Positions 1-9,404 of a DNA stretch of 35,904 nt are shown here, in pieces. Both the position numbers and the translations under genes were made by a program. The DNA is from Coptodactyla brooksi (Eukaryota; Arthropoda; Insecta; Coleoptera; Scarabaeidae): the NCBI GenBank assembly GCA_033557675.1, contig JAWQRM010000045.1, forward strand, positions 1 to 35,904. Reading direction: 5' to 3'. The notes below the pieces were generated by a model. The model ran no database searches and was not told the origin of the DNA. It saw only the letters and a program-made list of their open reading frames with translations. Numbering within the stretch: the stretch's first letter is position 1; every line of letters starts with the position of its first letter.

Positions 1-270
1 CTGTTACACGGACTAAATTATCCTTATTTCCTTTAAATAATAAAATCGATATAAGACGTGTGAATAAATATTTATTTATAATGAGTTTAAAAGCAACAAA
101 CAAAAAAAATGGTTAAATATCCCGAAAATTGTATTCTATATTACTAATCTAATTTTGTGTAAAATTATTTTTCTTTATTCGACGTATTGCTGACAATAAT
201 GAAAATCACGAAAGAAATGTTTTAAACGCAGGGATTGTTTAAACCAAGCATATGTTATAACACCTTAAAT
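1..270 (+). repeat. Partial copy of left-end interspersed repeat
   Basis: This stretch repeats, in direct orientation, the sequence at about 830-1040. Both begin with CTGTTACAYGGAC and share GATATAAGACGTRTGAATAA, the AAAAGCAACAAAC block and an AAATGTTTTAAACRCAGG block. The copy is cut by the window start. No coding sequence was seen. Confidence 0.75.
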
Positions 271-935
271 TAGTCACACAATAAGATGTTTGTGGTAAAA
301 TAAGGCACTTACGACATTTAGGGGTGGTTGGGGTTCACTACCCTAATAAAAATTCCTTCTTTCGCGGGTGTCACTTGCTGATTTTGATGGAATTTAGCGC
401 AGTGTTCGTTTTCTGCGTGACGTAAAAAACTCTGAAGGGATTTATAAAGGTTAGAAATTAGGGGCAGAAAGTACATTTTCGCCAATATCTCGAAAACGAA
501 AACTATCGAAAAATCTATACATCAGTATTCTTTAAAAATCTCTCTATTGATGTTGCATTCAATACTTTGAAGAACAACTTCAACTAATAAGATGTTTGTG
601 GTAAAATAAGGTATTTACGATATTGTATTTCACGGGTGTTACTTGCCGATTATGATTAAATTTAGCACGATGTTTTGTTTATACGTGAAGTAAAAGCCTT
701 TGAAGGGATTTCTAAGGGTTAAACGTTTTTGGTAGAAAGTATATTTTCGCTAATATCTCAAAAAGGAAAAGTATTATCGAACATTTTTAAATATTTGTTA
801 GTATTCCTTTTTAAAAATCTCTCTATCGCTGTTACATGGACAAAAATATCCTTATTTTCTTAATAAAATCGATATAAGACGTATGAATAAATATTTATTT
901 GTTATGACTTTAAAAGCAACAAACAGAAAATTGGA
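271..935 (+). repeat. Left arm of large foldback (two tandem related units)
   Basis: Two related units lie head to tail, at about 271-586 and 587-935. Each starts with ATAAGATGTTTGTGGTAAAA and contains a CGGGTGTYACTTGC block, a TGAAGGGATTT block and a CTCTCTAT block. The whole stretch is present again in reverse at 1612-2240. Motifs such as AATATCTCGAAAACGAAAA resemble those of common interspersed insect repeats. The family is not identified and no ORF is credible. Confidence 0.8.
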
Positions 936-1611
936 TCCTATATTACTAATTTATTTTTTGTGAAATGTTAGTTTTATTCGACATATTGCTGGCAATAAGG
1001 AAAATCACGAAGAAAATGTTTTAAACACAGGAATTGTTTAATTTCAAAATTCACTAAATGTCCATTAAAATACGTTGTATTTTTTTCCTTCAAACACATT
1101 TGCTTCATTCACTGGAATGTCGGGAATATTCATAAAACAAAAATGCTTAGTAGCAAGGTTAGGATGTTAAGTGGATTGTTTGTTTCTGTCTGCTGCTTTG
1201 CAACTGAAATCTGCCAAGTAGCCACCACATGTATACTAGACAGATAAGTTGAATCAAACATGGATCGTAGTTGTGTAATGTTAAGGTGAATTCATTACAA
1301 ACTTTTTTTTAGGAGCGACTGAATTAACCCCACACTTTATAAGGACTCGGTTGCTGATACATACAATAATACTTGATGGTGTACGACGGACCAGTTAAAT
1401 TTAATATAAGTAGTAATCGTATAATGGTACGTTGGACTTTTATCTGGTTTTTGTCTATTGCTTTTAAGTTCTTTCTAAAAAATATTTATTTATATATCTA
1501 GTATCTATTTTATTATTTAAAAAAAATAAGTAATAAAAGAATACTAAGTAACATTTAAAATTTTTCTGTAACAGTAATATAGAATTCAACGTTCAGGATA
1601 TTTAAGTATTT
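936..1611. other. Spacer of foldback; mostly non-repeat DNA
   Basis: The inverted match stops near AACAAACAGAAAA on the left and TTTTCTGTTTGTT on the right. The first 100 nt still match 115-240 as a direct repeat. About 1040-1560 has no other copy that I can see in the window. It contains one short reading frame that looks like a signal peptide (see 1143-1217). Confidence 0.6.
1143..1217 (+). CDS. Possible signal-peptide exon (tentative)
   Basis: An ATG at 1143 opens a 34-codon frame that ends at TAA 1245-1247. Its first residues have the shape of a signal peptide: a basic n-region (SSKVR), then a hydrophobic stretch (MLSGLFVSVCCFA). A possible splice donor, CAA|GTAGCC, follows codon 25 in phase 0. 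The DUF4773 gene downstream lacks a signal peptide in its visible exons, and proteins of that family are normally secreted, so this could be its first exon. The best acceptor of the downstream exon (2893) needs a phase-1 partner, though. Phase 0 would need the weaker acceptor at 2874, where the frame is also open. The link is inference only; chance is a real alternative. Confidence 0.22.
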
Positions 1612-2240
1612 TTTCTGTTTGTTACTTTTAAACTCATTACAAATAAATATTTATTCATATGTCATATCGATTTTATTATTTAAAGAAAATAAGGATAATT
1701 TAGTCCATCTAACAGGGATAAAGAGATTATTAAAAAGGAATACTAACAAATATTTAAAAATGTTTCTTTTACAAGGAAAATACTTTTCCTTTTTGAGATA
1801 TCAGCGAAAATATACTTTCTACCAACAATGTTTAACCCTTAGAAATCCCTTCAAAGGCTTTTACTTCACGTATAAACAAAACATCGTTGTAAATTTAATC
1901 ATAATCGTCAAGTAACACCCGTGAAATACTAAATTATAATAAATTTTTAATAGTTTACCTCATTTTACCACAAACATCTTATTGGGTGATTAACTGAAAA
2001 CCGTCAGTTAATCTTCAAAGTATTGAATGCAACATCAAAAGAGAGATTGTTAAAAAAGAATACTAACTAGTATTTAAAATTTTTCGATAGTTTTCGTTTT
2101 CGAGATATTGGCGAAAAGGTACTTTTACCCCTAATTTCTAACCTCTATAAATCCCTTCAGAGTTTTTTTACGTCACGCAGAAAACAAACACTGCGCTAAA
2201 TTCCATCAAAATCAGCAAGTGACACCCGCGAAAGAATGAA
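1612..2240 (-). repeat. Right arm of large foldback
   Basis: This is the reverse-complement copy of 271-935. The sub-unit at 1612-1974 pairs with 587-935 and the sub-unit at 1975-2240 pairs with 271-586. It contains a 98-codon open frame (1619-1915) that lacks an ATG start and is simply AT-rich repeat sequence. Confidence 0.8.
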
Positions 2241-2375
2241 TTTTTTTTAAATTTTTTTCATTTTATTGTGTGACTAATTTACGGTTTTTCTTCAGAGTAG
2301 TTTTTAAATACCTAACAGTTTTATCAGGATATTCTTTTGGAAAGAGAGTACAATAGTATAATATCTATTGTTTAA

Positions 2376-2670
2376 TAATCTTATTGGGTGATTAACTGAG
2401 GGTTTGTCTTCAAAGTATTGAATGCAACATCAATAGAGAGTAGAAAGAATACTAATTAGTATTTAAGATTTTTCGATAGTTTTCGTTTTCAAGATATTAG
2501 CGAAAAGGTACTTTTACCCCTAATTTCTAACCTTTATAAATCCTTTCAAAGATTTTTACGTTACGTAGCAAAGAAATACTGTGGTAAATTTCATCAAAAT
2601 TAGCAAGTGACACTCGCGAAAGACTTTTTATTAGGGTAGTTAACCCCAACGATCCCTAAATGCCCTAAAT
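2376..2670 (-). repeat. Third unit of the left-end repeat, inverted
   Basis: This begins with CTTATTGGGTGATTAACTGA, as does 1978-1997, and matches 1975-2240. It extends further, to TTAGGGTAGTTAACCCC and CCCTAAATG, which match 313-350 in reverse. It therefore carries the end of the unit that the foldback right arm lacks. Confidence 0.75.
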
Positions 2671-2893
2671 GAGATATAGTTGAGTGCCTTTGCTTGTGAG
2701 ACCATGAGTGTCCACTTAGGGGAGCTTTCACTGTATTTGTTGATTGGAAAATTTATTCCAATCCATCAGTTATATTATAATGTAACTAATATGTAGTGTA
2801 ATAAAAGCTAAAGTAATCCTTAAGGAGTAATTTCAAAAATATATGCTTTTAAAGGCAGTGGTTACAGTTAACAGTTACTCTTTCGTTTCGCAG

Positions 2894-4116
2894 AAGATCT
2901 GATGCCTTCTAGATCGATATACTACGATGTTAGTACTGGGAATTCGTACAGGATGACATCCGTCCGAAACAATTTGTCAAGTTCAATGGCCGGTGGGCAA
3001 TATTTAACCAAAACTGTCGGCAAATATAGAATATTCGGATATAGGGCGAACGGCTGCTCCTGTCAGCAGCTAGTTTGCAGTTGCTGTGCGGGATTCAATA
3101 TGGCCCAGTTCAACTTCAACCAAGAAGGTAAGGATTTATGATCCGATACAGATTTTTCATCTTCGAAATCCCAAATGCCTATCGTTTTATGGGCTTAAGA
3201 TAAATCGCGTGCCATTAAACAACGGGCGGAGGCCTCCAGCTAGGTTTGCACCTTTCGTTTTGCGAATCGACGAACATTTATTAAAGTTAAATCACACCGG
3301 AAATTAAGCGTTTCGTTAGAACCGACGAACACCTCAACCACAACACTAAGGTTTTAAAATTTTTTACCCTTAATTACTTTTTAACGATTCCACTTACTCC
3401 TAATTAGATTTTAATTACCTTGTCCCTCTACTTACCGGGTCAAAAAGGATCGTGGCAGGTATAGGGGCAGGGCCGTTATTAAATATTTTATTTTTGTTTT
3501 TAAACACTTCTAGGCCTTCTGCTGGGTCAAGTTGATTATTTGAATTAACTTGTTTAATCAATTCTGTTTTATCATTTAGTGTTGTGGTATTCTAATTGTT
3601 TTTAATTATTATTGTTTCCCTCAGGATGTATGAGCCTCGGATATGACCCTAACATATTTGGTATCACCATGAACATGGCATTCAACAATAATTTCGTGTT
3701 CTCGAACTCTCTTTCAGGTAAGAATATTTCTGGAATATTTACAAAACTAAGTATTTTCTCCTTTTCCAGCTAGAAATCCGCCGCCATTTTGTTTACCGGT
3801 TCCGATACCTTACCTTCCCGGAGTAGATTTCTGTGCGAAATTATTCGACATTCACGTAGAGGGGAGGAATTTACATATGTGTTTAGATTTTCAAACTCGC
3901 ATACAGAGCGCAACAATATTGGTGTTACACTTCGACTGTATGCGCCTAGGGACTGATGGGGTGTCCCTTGTCAAGCCGGGACAGGGAGAAAGCCCGGCCA
4001 CTACGACGGGAAACCCTTTTACGGACCCTGATCTCGTCGCTGTTGATTCAGACGTTTATGACCCTTTGAATGAGAACAAATACAGGATTTCTATTAAAAC
4101 GTCGAAGGGCGCGTGA
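2894..4116 (+). CDS. DUF4773 domain secreted protein, three exons seen
   Basis: The exons are 2894-3127, 3625-3717 and 3770-4116 (TGA at 4114). Every boundary is GT/AG (AAG|GTAAGG, CCCTCAG|G, CAG|GTAAGA, TTTTCCAG|C) and the phases agree. From the ATG at 2902 the joined frame is 221 residues. The DUF4773 region spans about residues 50-170. It has a GCSC...CSCC cluster (Cys52, 54, 59, 61, 62), Cys77, a RNPPPFCLPVP block (Cys114), Cys128, the MCLDFQTR block (Cys144) and HFDCMRLG (Cys163). Ten cysteines allow five disulfides, as expected for an extracellular protein. A polar tail of about 50 residues follows. The biochemical role of this arthropod family is not known to me. The frame is open upstream of 2902, and the acceptor TTTCGTTTCGCAG ends at 2893, so 2894 is probably an internal exon and the start plus signal peptide lie upstream. 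The family call is by motif pattern and I am fairly sure of it. Confidence 0.85.
3316..3590 (-). mobile_element. Penelope-like element 3' fragment inside intron 1
   Basis: This matches about 26057-26410 in the same orientation. Shared blocks include CACTTACTCCTAATTAGATT, AAAAAGGATCG followed by GGCAGGTATAGGGGC, and GTTGATTATTTGAATTAACT. Relative to that copy it lacks about 80 bp that hold the CTGAAGA...GAAAC motif. On the minus strand the shared part encodes the end of the GIY-YIG endonuclease region (see 26050-26694). The fragment ends only about 35 bp from the exon 2 acceptor, so the gene has tolerated it. Confidence 0.7.
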
Positions 4117-4845
4117 AGTCCCCTTGTATTTTACTGTATTCAGTTGAAATGTAATGTTAGATTAGTATAATTAAACGTTTCTTTTCATTTTTCACTTATT
4201 TTCACACTTATGATGTACTGCGCATGCACCGCTGATGTACTGCGCAAGCGTACTGTAGAAATCGATTTTTTTAAAATAAGATAATAGCATTTCAGCGAGG
4301 TGGGTGTTTAATTCTTAAAATAACTTAGTCGTGTCTACCTGTGTGAAAATTATGACGAAATTACACAAAACAGATTAACGATATAGTGTTTAACAAAAGA
4401 AGCCATTACCGATTACGCGATAAACGGTTAAATTCGTATCATAGATACCTGAATAAAGTTCGGAGCGTTTAAAAATCCTCCCCCGTAAAGTTAATTAAAA
4501 GTTGGGCCAGTTTTAAAACTTTAAGGTTCGATTTTACACTAATGCCATACGGACCTTATTCCGCCAGATACCGTTAGAAACGCAGAAAGAAAAGATTCCT
4601 TAGGGTTTCGTTTCGCGAAATGCAATTTAAAAGGGTCAATTTAATAAAAAAAGCAACGCCTTTTTCGATGGCCTGTTAGGAGTTTTAAAACTTTTGTTTT
4701 GTGACACAATCTGCCCTAACATTTCTTTCCTTGGCGTTAGTTAGTATTATTTTTAAAAATTGTCTGTCTCTGATCTAAACTAGATTAGTCGATACTTTAG
4801 TTACTTTTTGACTAATAACTAATTCCTTCTTCATTCTTCCTGAAC
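4117..4845. other. 3' flank and intergenic DNA
   Basis: This holds the 3' end of the DUF4773 transcript and then apparently single-copy AT-rich DNA. The only structure is an imperfect tandem pair at about 4210-4247, in which TGATGTACTGCGCA occurs twice. No coding potential was recognised. Confidence 0.6.
4170..4175 (+). promoter_or_regulatory. Candidate poly(A) signal ATTAAA
   Basis: ATTAAA, the commonest variant of AATAAA, lies 54 nt after the stop of the DUF4773 gene and is followed by a T-rich stretch. No canonical AATAAA is closer. Confidence 0.4.
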
Positions 4846-5335
4846 ACTCCTTGTTGAGGGGTACCATCATAGACAACACTATCAATAGTATAATGGTATT
4901 CCCTTAAAGATATGTTTACTACATTTGAAAAGGGCACCTTCGGGTTATTTGAATTGATACCAAACTCGAGTATATTTAAATCTGTTTTTACAAGCTACCC
5001 CTTGCCGAGGGGTGTAATAGACAAAGTTTTCATTATCAATCATGTAAGGATTTAATCAATAAAATGGATTAAATTCGTAAACAGAATATCGAATATTTTA
5101 GATTTGATACGGTACATTACTATATTTAAAAAAAATCCACAAACAACCCCATGTAGAAAAAGGGTTGTCTAAATTACTAAAAAGTAAATATTTATAAATT
5201 GTGGTATCATAATTGACATCGCTTAATATTATTTTATATTACTGATTTAAGAAAGAAAGTATTAAGTTAACACTGTTTTCTATGGTTACACCCCTCGGCA
5301 AGGGGTAGCTTACAAAAACAGAATAAACAACCTTA

Positions 5336-5374
<39 letters not shown>

Positions 5375-5779
5375 GTAAATATATAAGGCACATATATTTA
5401 CTTCAATACCATTATGTTATTCATAATGTTATCTGTGGTGATACCCCTTAACAAGGGGTGAGTTATTAAAACAAAACTCAACATAGTCATGTTTACTATC
5501 ATTTCAAATAATTTGCGTATGCCTTTTTCAAATATAATAATGGTATCTTATGGAAACCCACCTTATAGAAATTATCAAAAATATCTAAGAATGAACTTAC
5601 TGTGCATTTCGTTTAAGTTTTATGCATCAGTGCATACCACTTTAATTATTTAATCAATAAAATTGTAAATACTTATAAAATGTGATATTATAGTTGACAT
5701 TAATTAATATTATTTCAGATTACTGATCTAAAAAAGAAAGTCTTTAGTTAACACCCTTTTCTATGGTGACACCCCTCAA
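4846..5779. repeat. Family A repeat block 1 (short reverse, then forward)
   Basis: 4846-5030 is a reverse-oriented piece with hairpins at 4846-4869 and 4994-5017. From about 5040 the orientation flips to forward, with the three hairpins in order: P1 at 5142-5168 (AACAACCCC...), P2 at 5286-5312 (ACACCCCTCGGCAAGGGGT) and P3 at 5438-5462 (ATACCCCTTAACAAGGGGT). A second forward copy starts near 5650 and breaks off inside its P2 at about 5779. Short AT-rich frames occur, but none is credible as a gene. Confidence 0.8.
5338..5373 (+). repeat. (ATA)12 microsatellite
   Basis: About twelve uninterrupted ATA trinucleotides lie within a family A unit, between its P2 and P3 hairpins. Other copies at this place have only ATATAA-like sequence, so the expansion is local. 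Confidence 0.95.
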
Positions 5780-8060
5780 ATAAATTCATTTTTAAACATT
5801 TTTGATAATTTCTATAAGAAGGTTCTCTTTAAAATACCTTTATTATATTTGAGAAAGGCATATACAAATTATTTGAATTGATACTAAACTTGATTATGTT
5901 TAGTCTTGTTTTAATAACTCACCCCTGGTGATCACATTTTTAATAACATAATAGTATTGTTGTAAATGTATGTTTGCTATGTTGGAAAGTAACATCTTCG
6001 AGTTATTTGAATTGATACCAAACTTGATTACACTTAATTCTGTTTTTATAAGCTACCCCTTGCTAAAGGGGTAGATAAAACTTCCGTACACAGTACATTA
6101 TTTTTTAAACATTTTTGATAGTTTCTATAAGATGGGTTTCCATATTATTATTTGAATTGGTACTAAACATGACTATGTTAAGTTTTATTTTAATAACTCA
6201 CCCTTCCATGGCACCGTTGAGGGGTTTCATCATAGACATTACCAATAATAGTATTCCTTTCAAAATATGTTTACTATATTTAAAAAGAACACCTCCAGGT
6301 TATTTGAATTGATACCAAACTTGAGTATACTTAAATCTGCTTTTATAAGCTACCCCTTGCTGGAGGGGTATCACCATAGAAAAGGGTGTTGACTTAACAC
6401 TTTCTTTTTTAAATCAGCAATCTAAAATAATATTAAACAATGTCAATTATAATTTCACGATTTATAAGTATTTACTTTTTTAATAATTTAGACGACCCTT
6501 TTGCGTAGGGGGTTGTTTATGGATTTTTTAAAATATCATCGTGTGACGTATCTAATCTAAAATGTTTGATGTTCTGTTTACGAATTTAATCAATTCTATT
6601 GATTAAATTCTTATAATATGATAGATAATTAAAATGGTATGCAATGGTGCATAAAAATTAAACGAAATTCATTTTTAAGTATTTTTGATAATTTCTATAA
6701 GGTATGTTTCTATAAGATATGTTTATTATATTTGAGAAAGGCATATACAAATTATTTGAAATGATACTAAACATGACTATGTTTAGCCTTATTTTAATAA
6801 CTCACCCCTAGTTAAGGGATAGATAACATTTTTAATAACATAATAGTATTGTTGTAAATGTATGATTGCTATGTTGGAATACCTTCAAATTATTTGAATT
6901 GGTACCAAACTTGATTATACTTAATTCTGTTTTTATAGGCTACCCCTTGCAAAAGGGGTAGCTAAAACTTCCGTGCACAGTATATTATTTTTTAACGATT
7001 TTTGATAGTTTCTATAAGATGGGTTTCCATATAGATGCATTATATTTGAGAAAGGAATATACAAACTCACCCCTTGTTAAGGGATGTCACCACAGATAAC
7101 ATTATCAATAACAAATTTTAGGTCACTGATTTAGTGACCTAAAATAATATTAAACAATGTCAATTACAATGTCACAATTTATAAGTATTTACCTGTTTAA
7201 TGATTCCGACAACCCTTTTGCGTAATATAAGGGGTTGTTTATGGATTTTTTAAAATACGATCGTGTGATGTATCAAATCTAAAATCTTCCATGCTCTGTT
7301 TACGAATCAAGTTGAATTTTCCAGTTAAAAACGGCACGCGCTAAATTGATTTCTATGTTAAATTTTGTTTTGATAATTCACCCCCTGTTGAGGGGTGTCA
7401 CCGCGGATGCCTTCTTTTTTTAATTGCTGCCCTAAGGTAATATAAGAAAATCTAAGTTGAAGTAACGGAAACTATAAGAAATTATTATGTTTAGTGATGA
7501 GAACTACCCCCTTTATGTAAGGGGTAGTTTATGTAATTTGTTTTAAATGTAGTCATGTGACGTATCAAATCTAAAATGTTCGACATTCTAAGTGCGGTTT
7601 TCCTGCAATGAATCTACGGTATAATCGAATTCGCCCGCTTTGGAGAAGGGGATGGTTTCTGTAAATATCTAAAACAGGTTGATAACATTATCAACAACAG
7701 AATAGCTTTCCCTTAAAGATATGTTTGTTATATTTAAAAAGAGCATCTCCAAGTTATTTGAATCGATACCAAACTTGAGTATATTTAAGTCTGTTTTTAT
7801 AAGCTACCCCTTGCCGAGGGGTTAATCATAGAAAAGGGTGTTAAATTTGAAGTTTCTTTTTCTAATTAGTAAACTAAAATAATATTAAACGATCTCAGTT
7901 GTGATATCGCAATCTATGAGGATTTTTCTTTTAATTATGATGACGACCCCTTTGTGCAAGGGGTTGGTTTATGGATTTCTTCCAAATATGGTCGTGTGAG
8001 GTATCAAATCTAAAATGTTCGATGTTCTGTTTACGAATTCAATTGAATTTTCTAGTTAAA
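5780..8060 (-). repeat. Family A repeat block 2 (reverse)
   Basis: This is a run of reverse-oriented, variably truncated units. Clear hairpins lie at 6052-6073, 6348-6374, 6490-6520, 6939-6962, 7067-7092, 7208-7241, 7378-7401, 7503-7530, 7804-7825 and 7940-7971. Spacer motifs shared with the other blocks include TTTGAATTGATACYAAAC, AATAATATTAAACAATSTCA, TTGATAATTTCTATAAG and ATCAAATCTAAAATGTTCGA. The junction at 5779 is abrupt: a forward unit stops inside a hairpin and the reverse unit begins. Confidence 0.8.
7355..7680 (-). repeat. Variant module A' (copy 1)
   Basis: This is a distinct sub-module that also occurs at 16055-16370 and 16495-16805. It pairs a CACCCC...GGGGTGTCACC hairpin with a second C4/G4 hairpin about 120 nt later. 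It then ends in a conserved GATATAATCGAATTCG-type stretch and a GAGAAGGGGRTGGTTTCTGTAAA-type box. Confidence 0.75.
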
Positions 8061-9404
8061 AACGATTTATTTTTTCATAATTACTATAATTTTTCCATCT
8101 TAGTAGATACAATTCGGTTTTTCTTTTAAATAAGATTATTAAAAGTGCCGGCAAAAATCGATTCGACAAATTTGTATTCCTTTATTCGAATTGTTTTATA
8201 TATTGCGTTCAATATTTCAAATATAACGAATGTCAGCGTTTGCCAATTTAATTATTGCGTACATGTTTGGTGAATTTATTGATTGATTATTAAAATTATA
8301 ACGAAACGCGTGCACGTAATTATTAAATTCGTAGCTTACGGATTGAAATATTCTTGCTTGAGGGGAAAAGTGTCGTTTTCAGGTAAAGCTTGAGAAAATT
8401 TTCATTTCGTACCCGTTTCGTGTTAGATTTTGATAACCAAGTAAAATTATGCGGTGTATAAAAGAGAAGAACTAACTCGCTAGATAAACTAATCTAAAAG
8501 GTGTTATTAGATTAAGCAAAAGACACGGTTCATACAAATTTCGTAAACCGCAGAAACCGTATGTTCGAGTTTGGTTGCCGTAGCCAGTAGGTGAACCTTA
8601 GGCGTTCTCCGGCGCAAGCGCGAACAAGTTCAGCTTCCATAGAGGAGTGTTTTCAGCATTAGAGATCTTCAGTCGATGGTTTCATGTTTGCAAAGGTGTA
8701 ACGGGTTCGTACGGTCCTGCGATTTTGAAACTCCGAACGTTTCGCGCGCTGTAAGTTTTTCTATCGAACCCGAAAAATTCTGTGCCAAGCTGAAATTCGA
8801 ATAATTCCCGTAATACGAACGAACCGGGGGAGTCAATTTTCCTGGTAGACTCGTGGACAGGCAAAAAAGTTTTGTGGGAAACTTTGTGAGCAAGTTTTGT
8901 TTTTGCGCGAACTGGTATAACCGACGTTGGGAATTTCGAATGGTGTCGGATACATCGCTCTAAAAAGGTTCACGGTTTTTTAGTATTTTAAATATTTTCT
9001 TCCACGGATATTTTTCACAACAGTTGTGCCCGTGGTTTTGTGTAGGTATTAAATTTTCATTCGGTACTTCCACATACCCAAAGTTAAATGCGTATATTTT
9101 ATTAAAATACGCTTTTAATTTAAATTCCAATGTGTATTCCATATAATATTTAATATAACAATCCCATTGATACGGTGCGCAACAGAAATTATCGAAAAAC
9201 GCGCGACAAAAACAAACGATTTTATGATTCCGATAAAGTTTCAAGTCCAAATTCGCGATGGGAGTCCCCGAATTTTTCGATTTGACACCCCACACCAACG
9301 TGTTTTAGAATTTCCCGGAAACCACCCCATCCCCCAAAGCGGGTGAATTTTCTGTGGCGATTTCGATCATATCGCAGATTTATTACAGAAGAATCGCGTT
9401 TAGA
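8061..9404. other. Single-copy DNA, nothing recognised
   Basis: No other copy was seen in the window. Overlapping short frames occur on the minus strand (8669-8893 and 8960-9298). The longer one has no ATG near its start and resembles no family I know. Base composition is less AT-skewed than in the flanking repeats. An exon of an unknown gene cannot be excluded. Confidence 0.5.

Noticed and set aside
1619..1915. 98-codon open frame in the foldback right arm
   Set aside because: It starts at TTG, is very AT-rich and lies wholly in repeat sequence that is frame-broken in the other arm.
3086..3307. 73-codon frame overlapping the first DUF4773 exon
   Set aside because: It is a shadow frame that runs across the clear splice donor at 3127/3128 into the intron.
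8960..9298. 112-codon minus-strand frame, the longest in the window
   Set aside because: No ATG near its start, no recognisable domain and no splice context. Kept only as a note on single-copy DNA.
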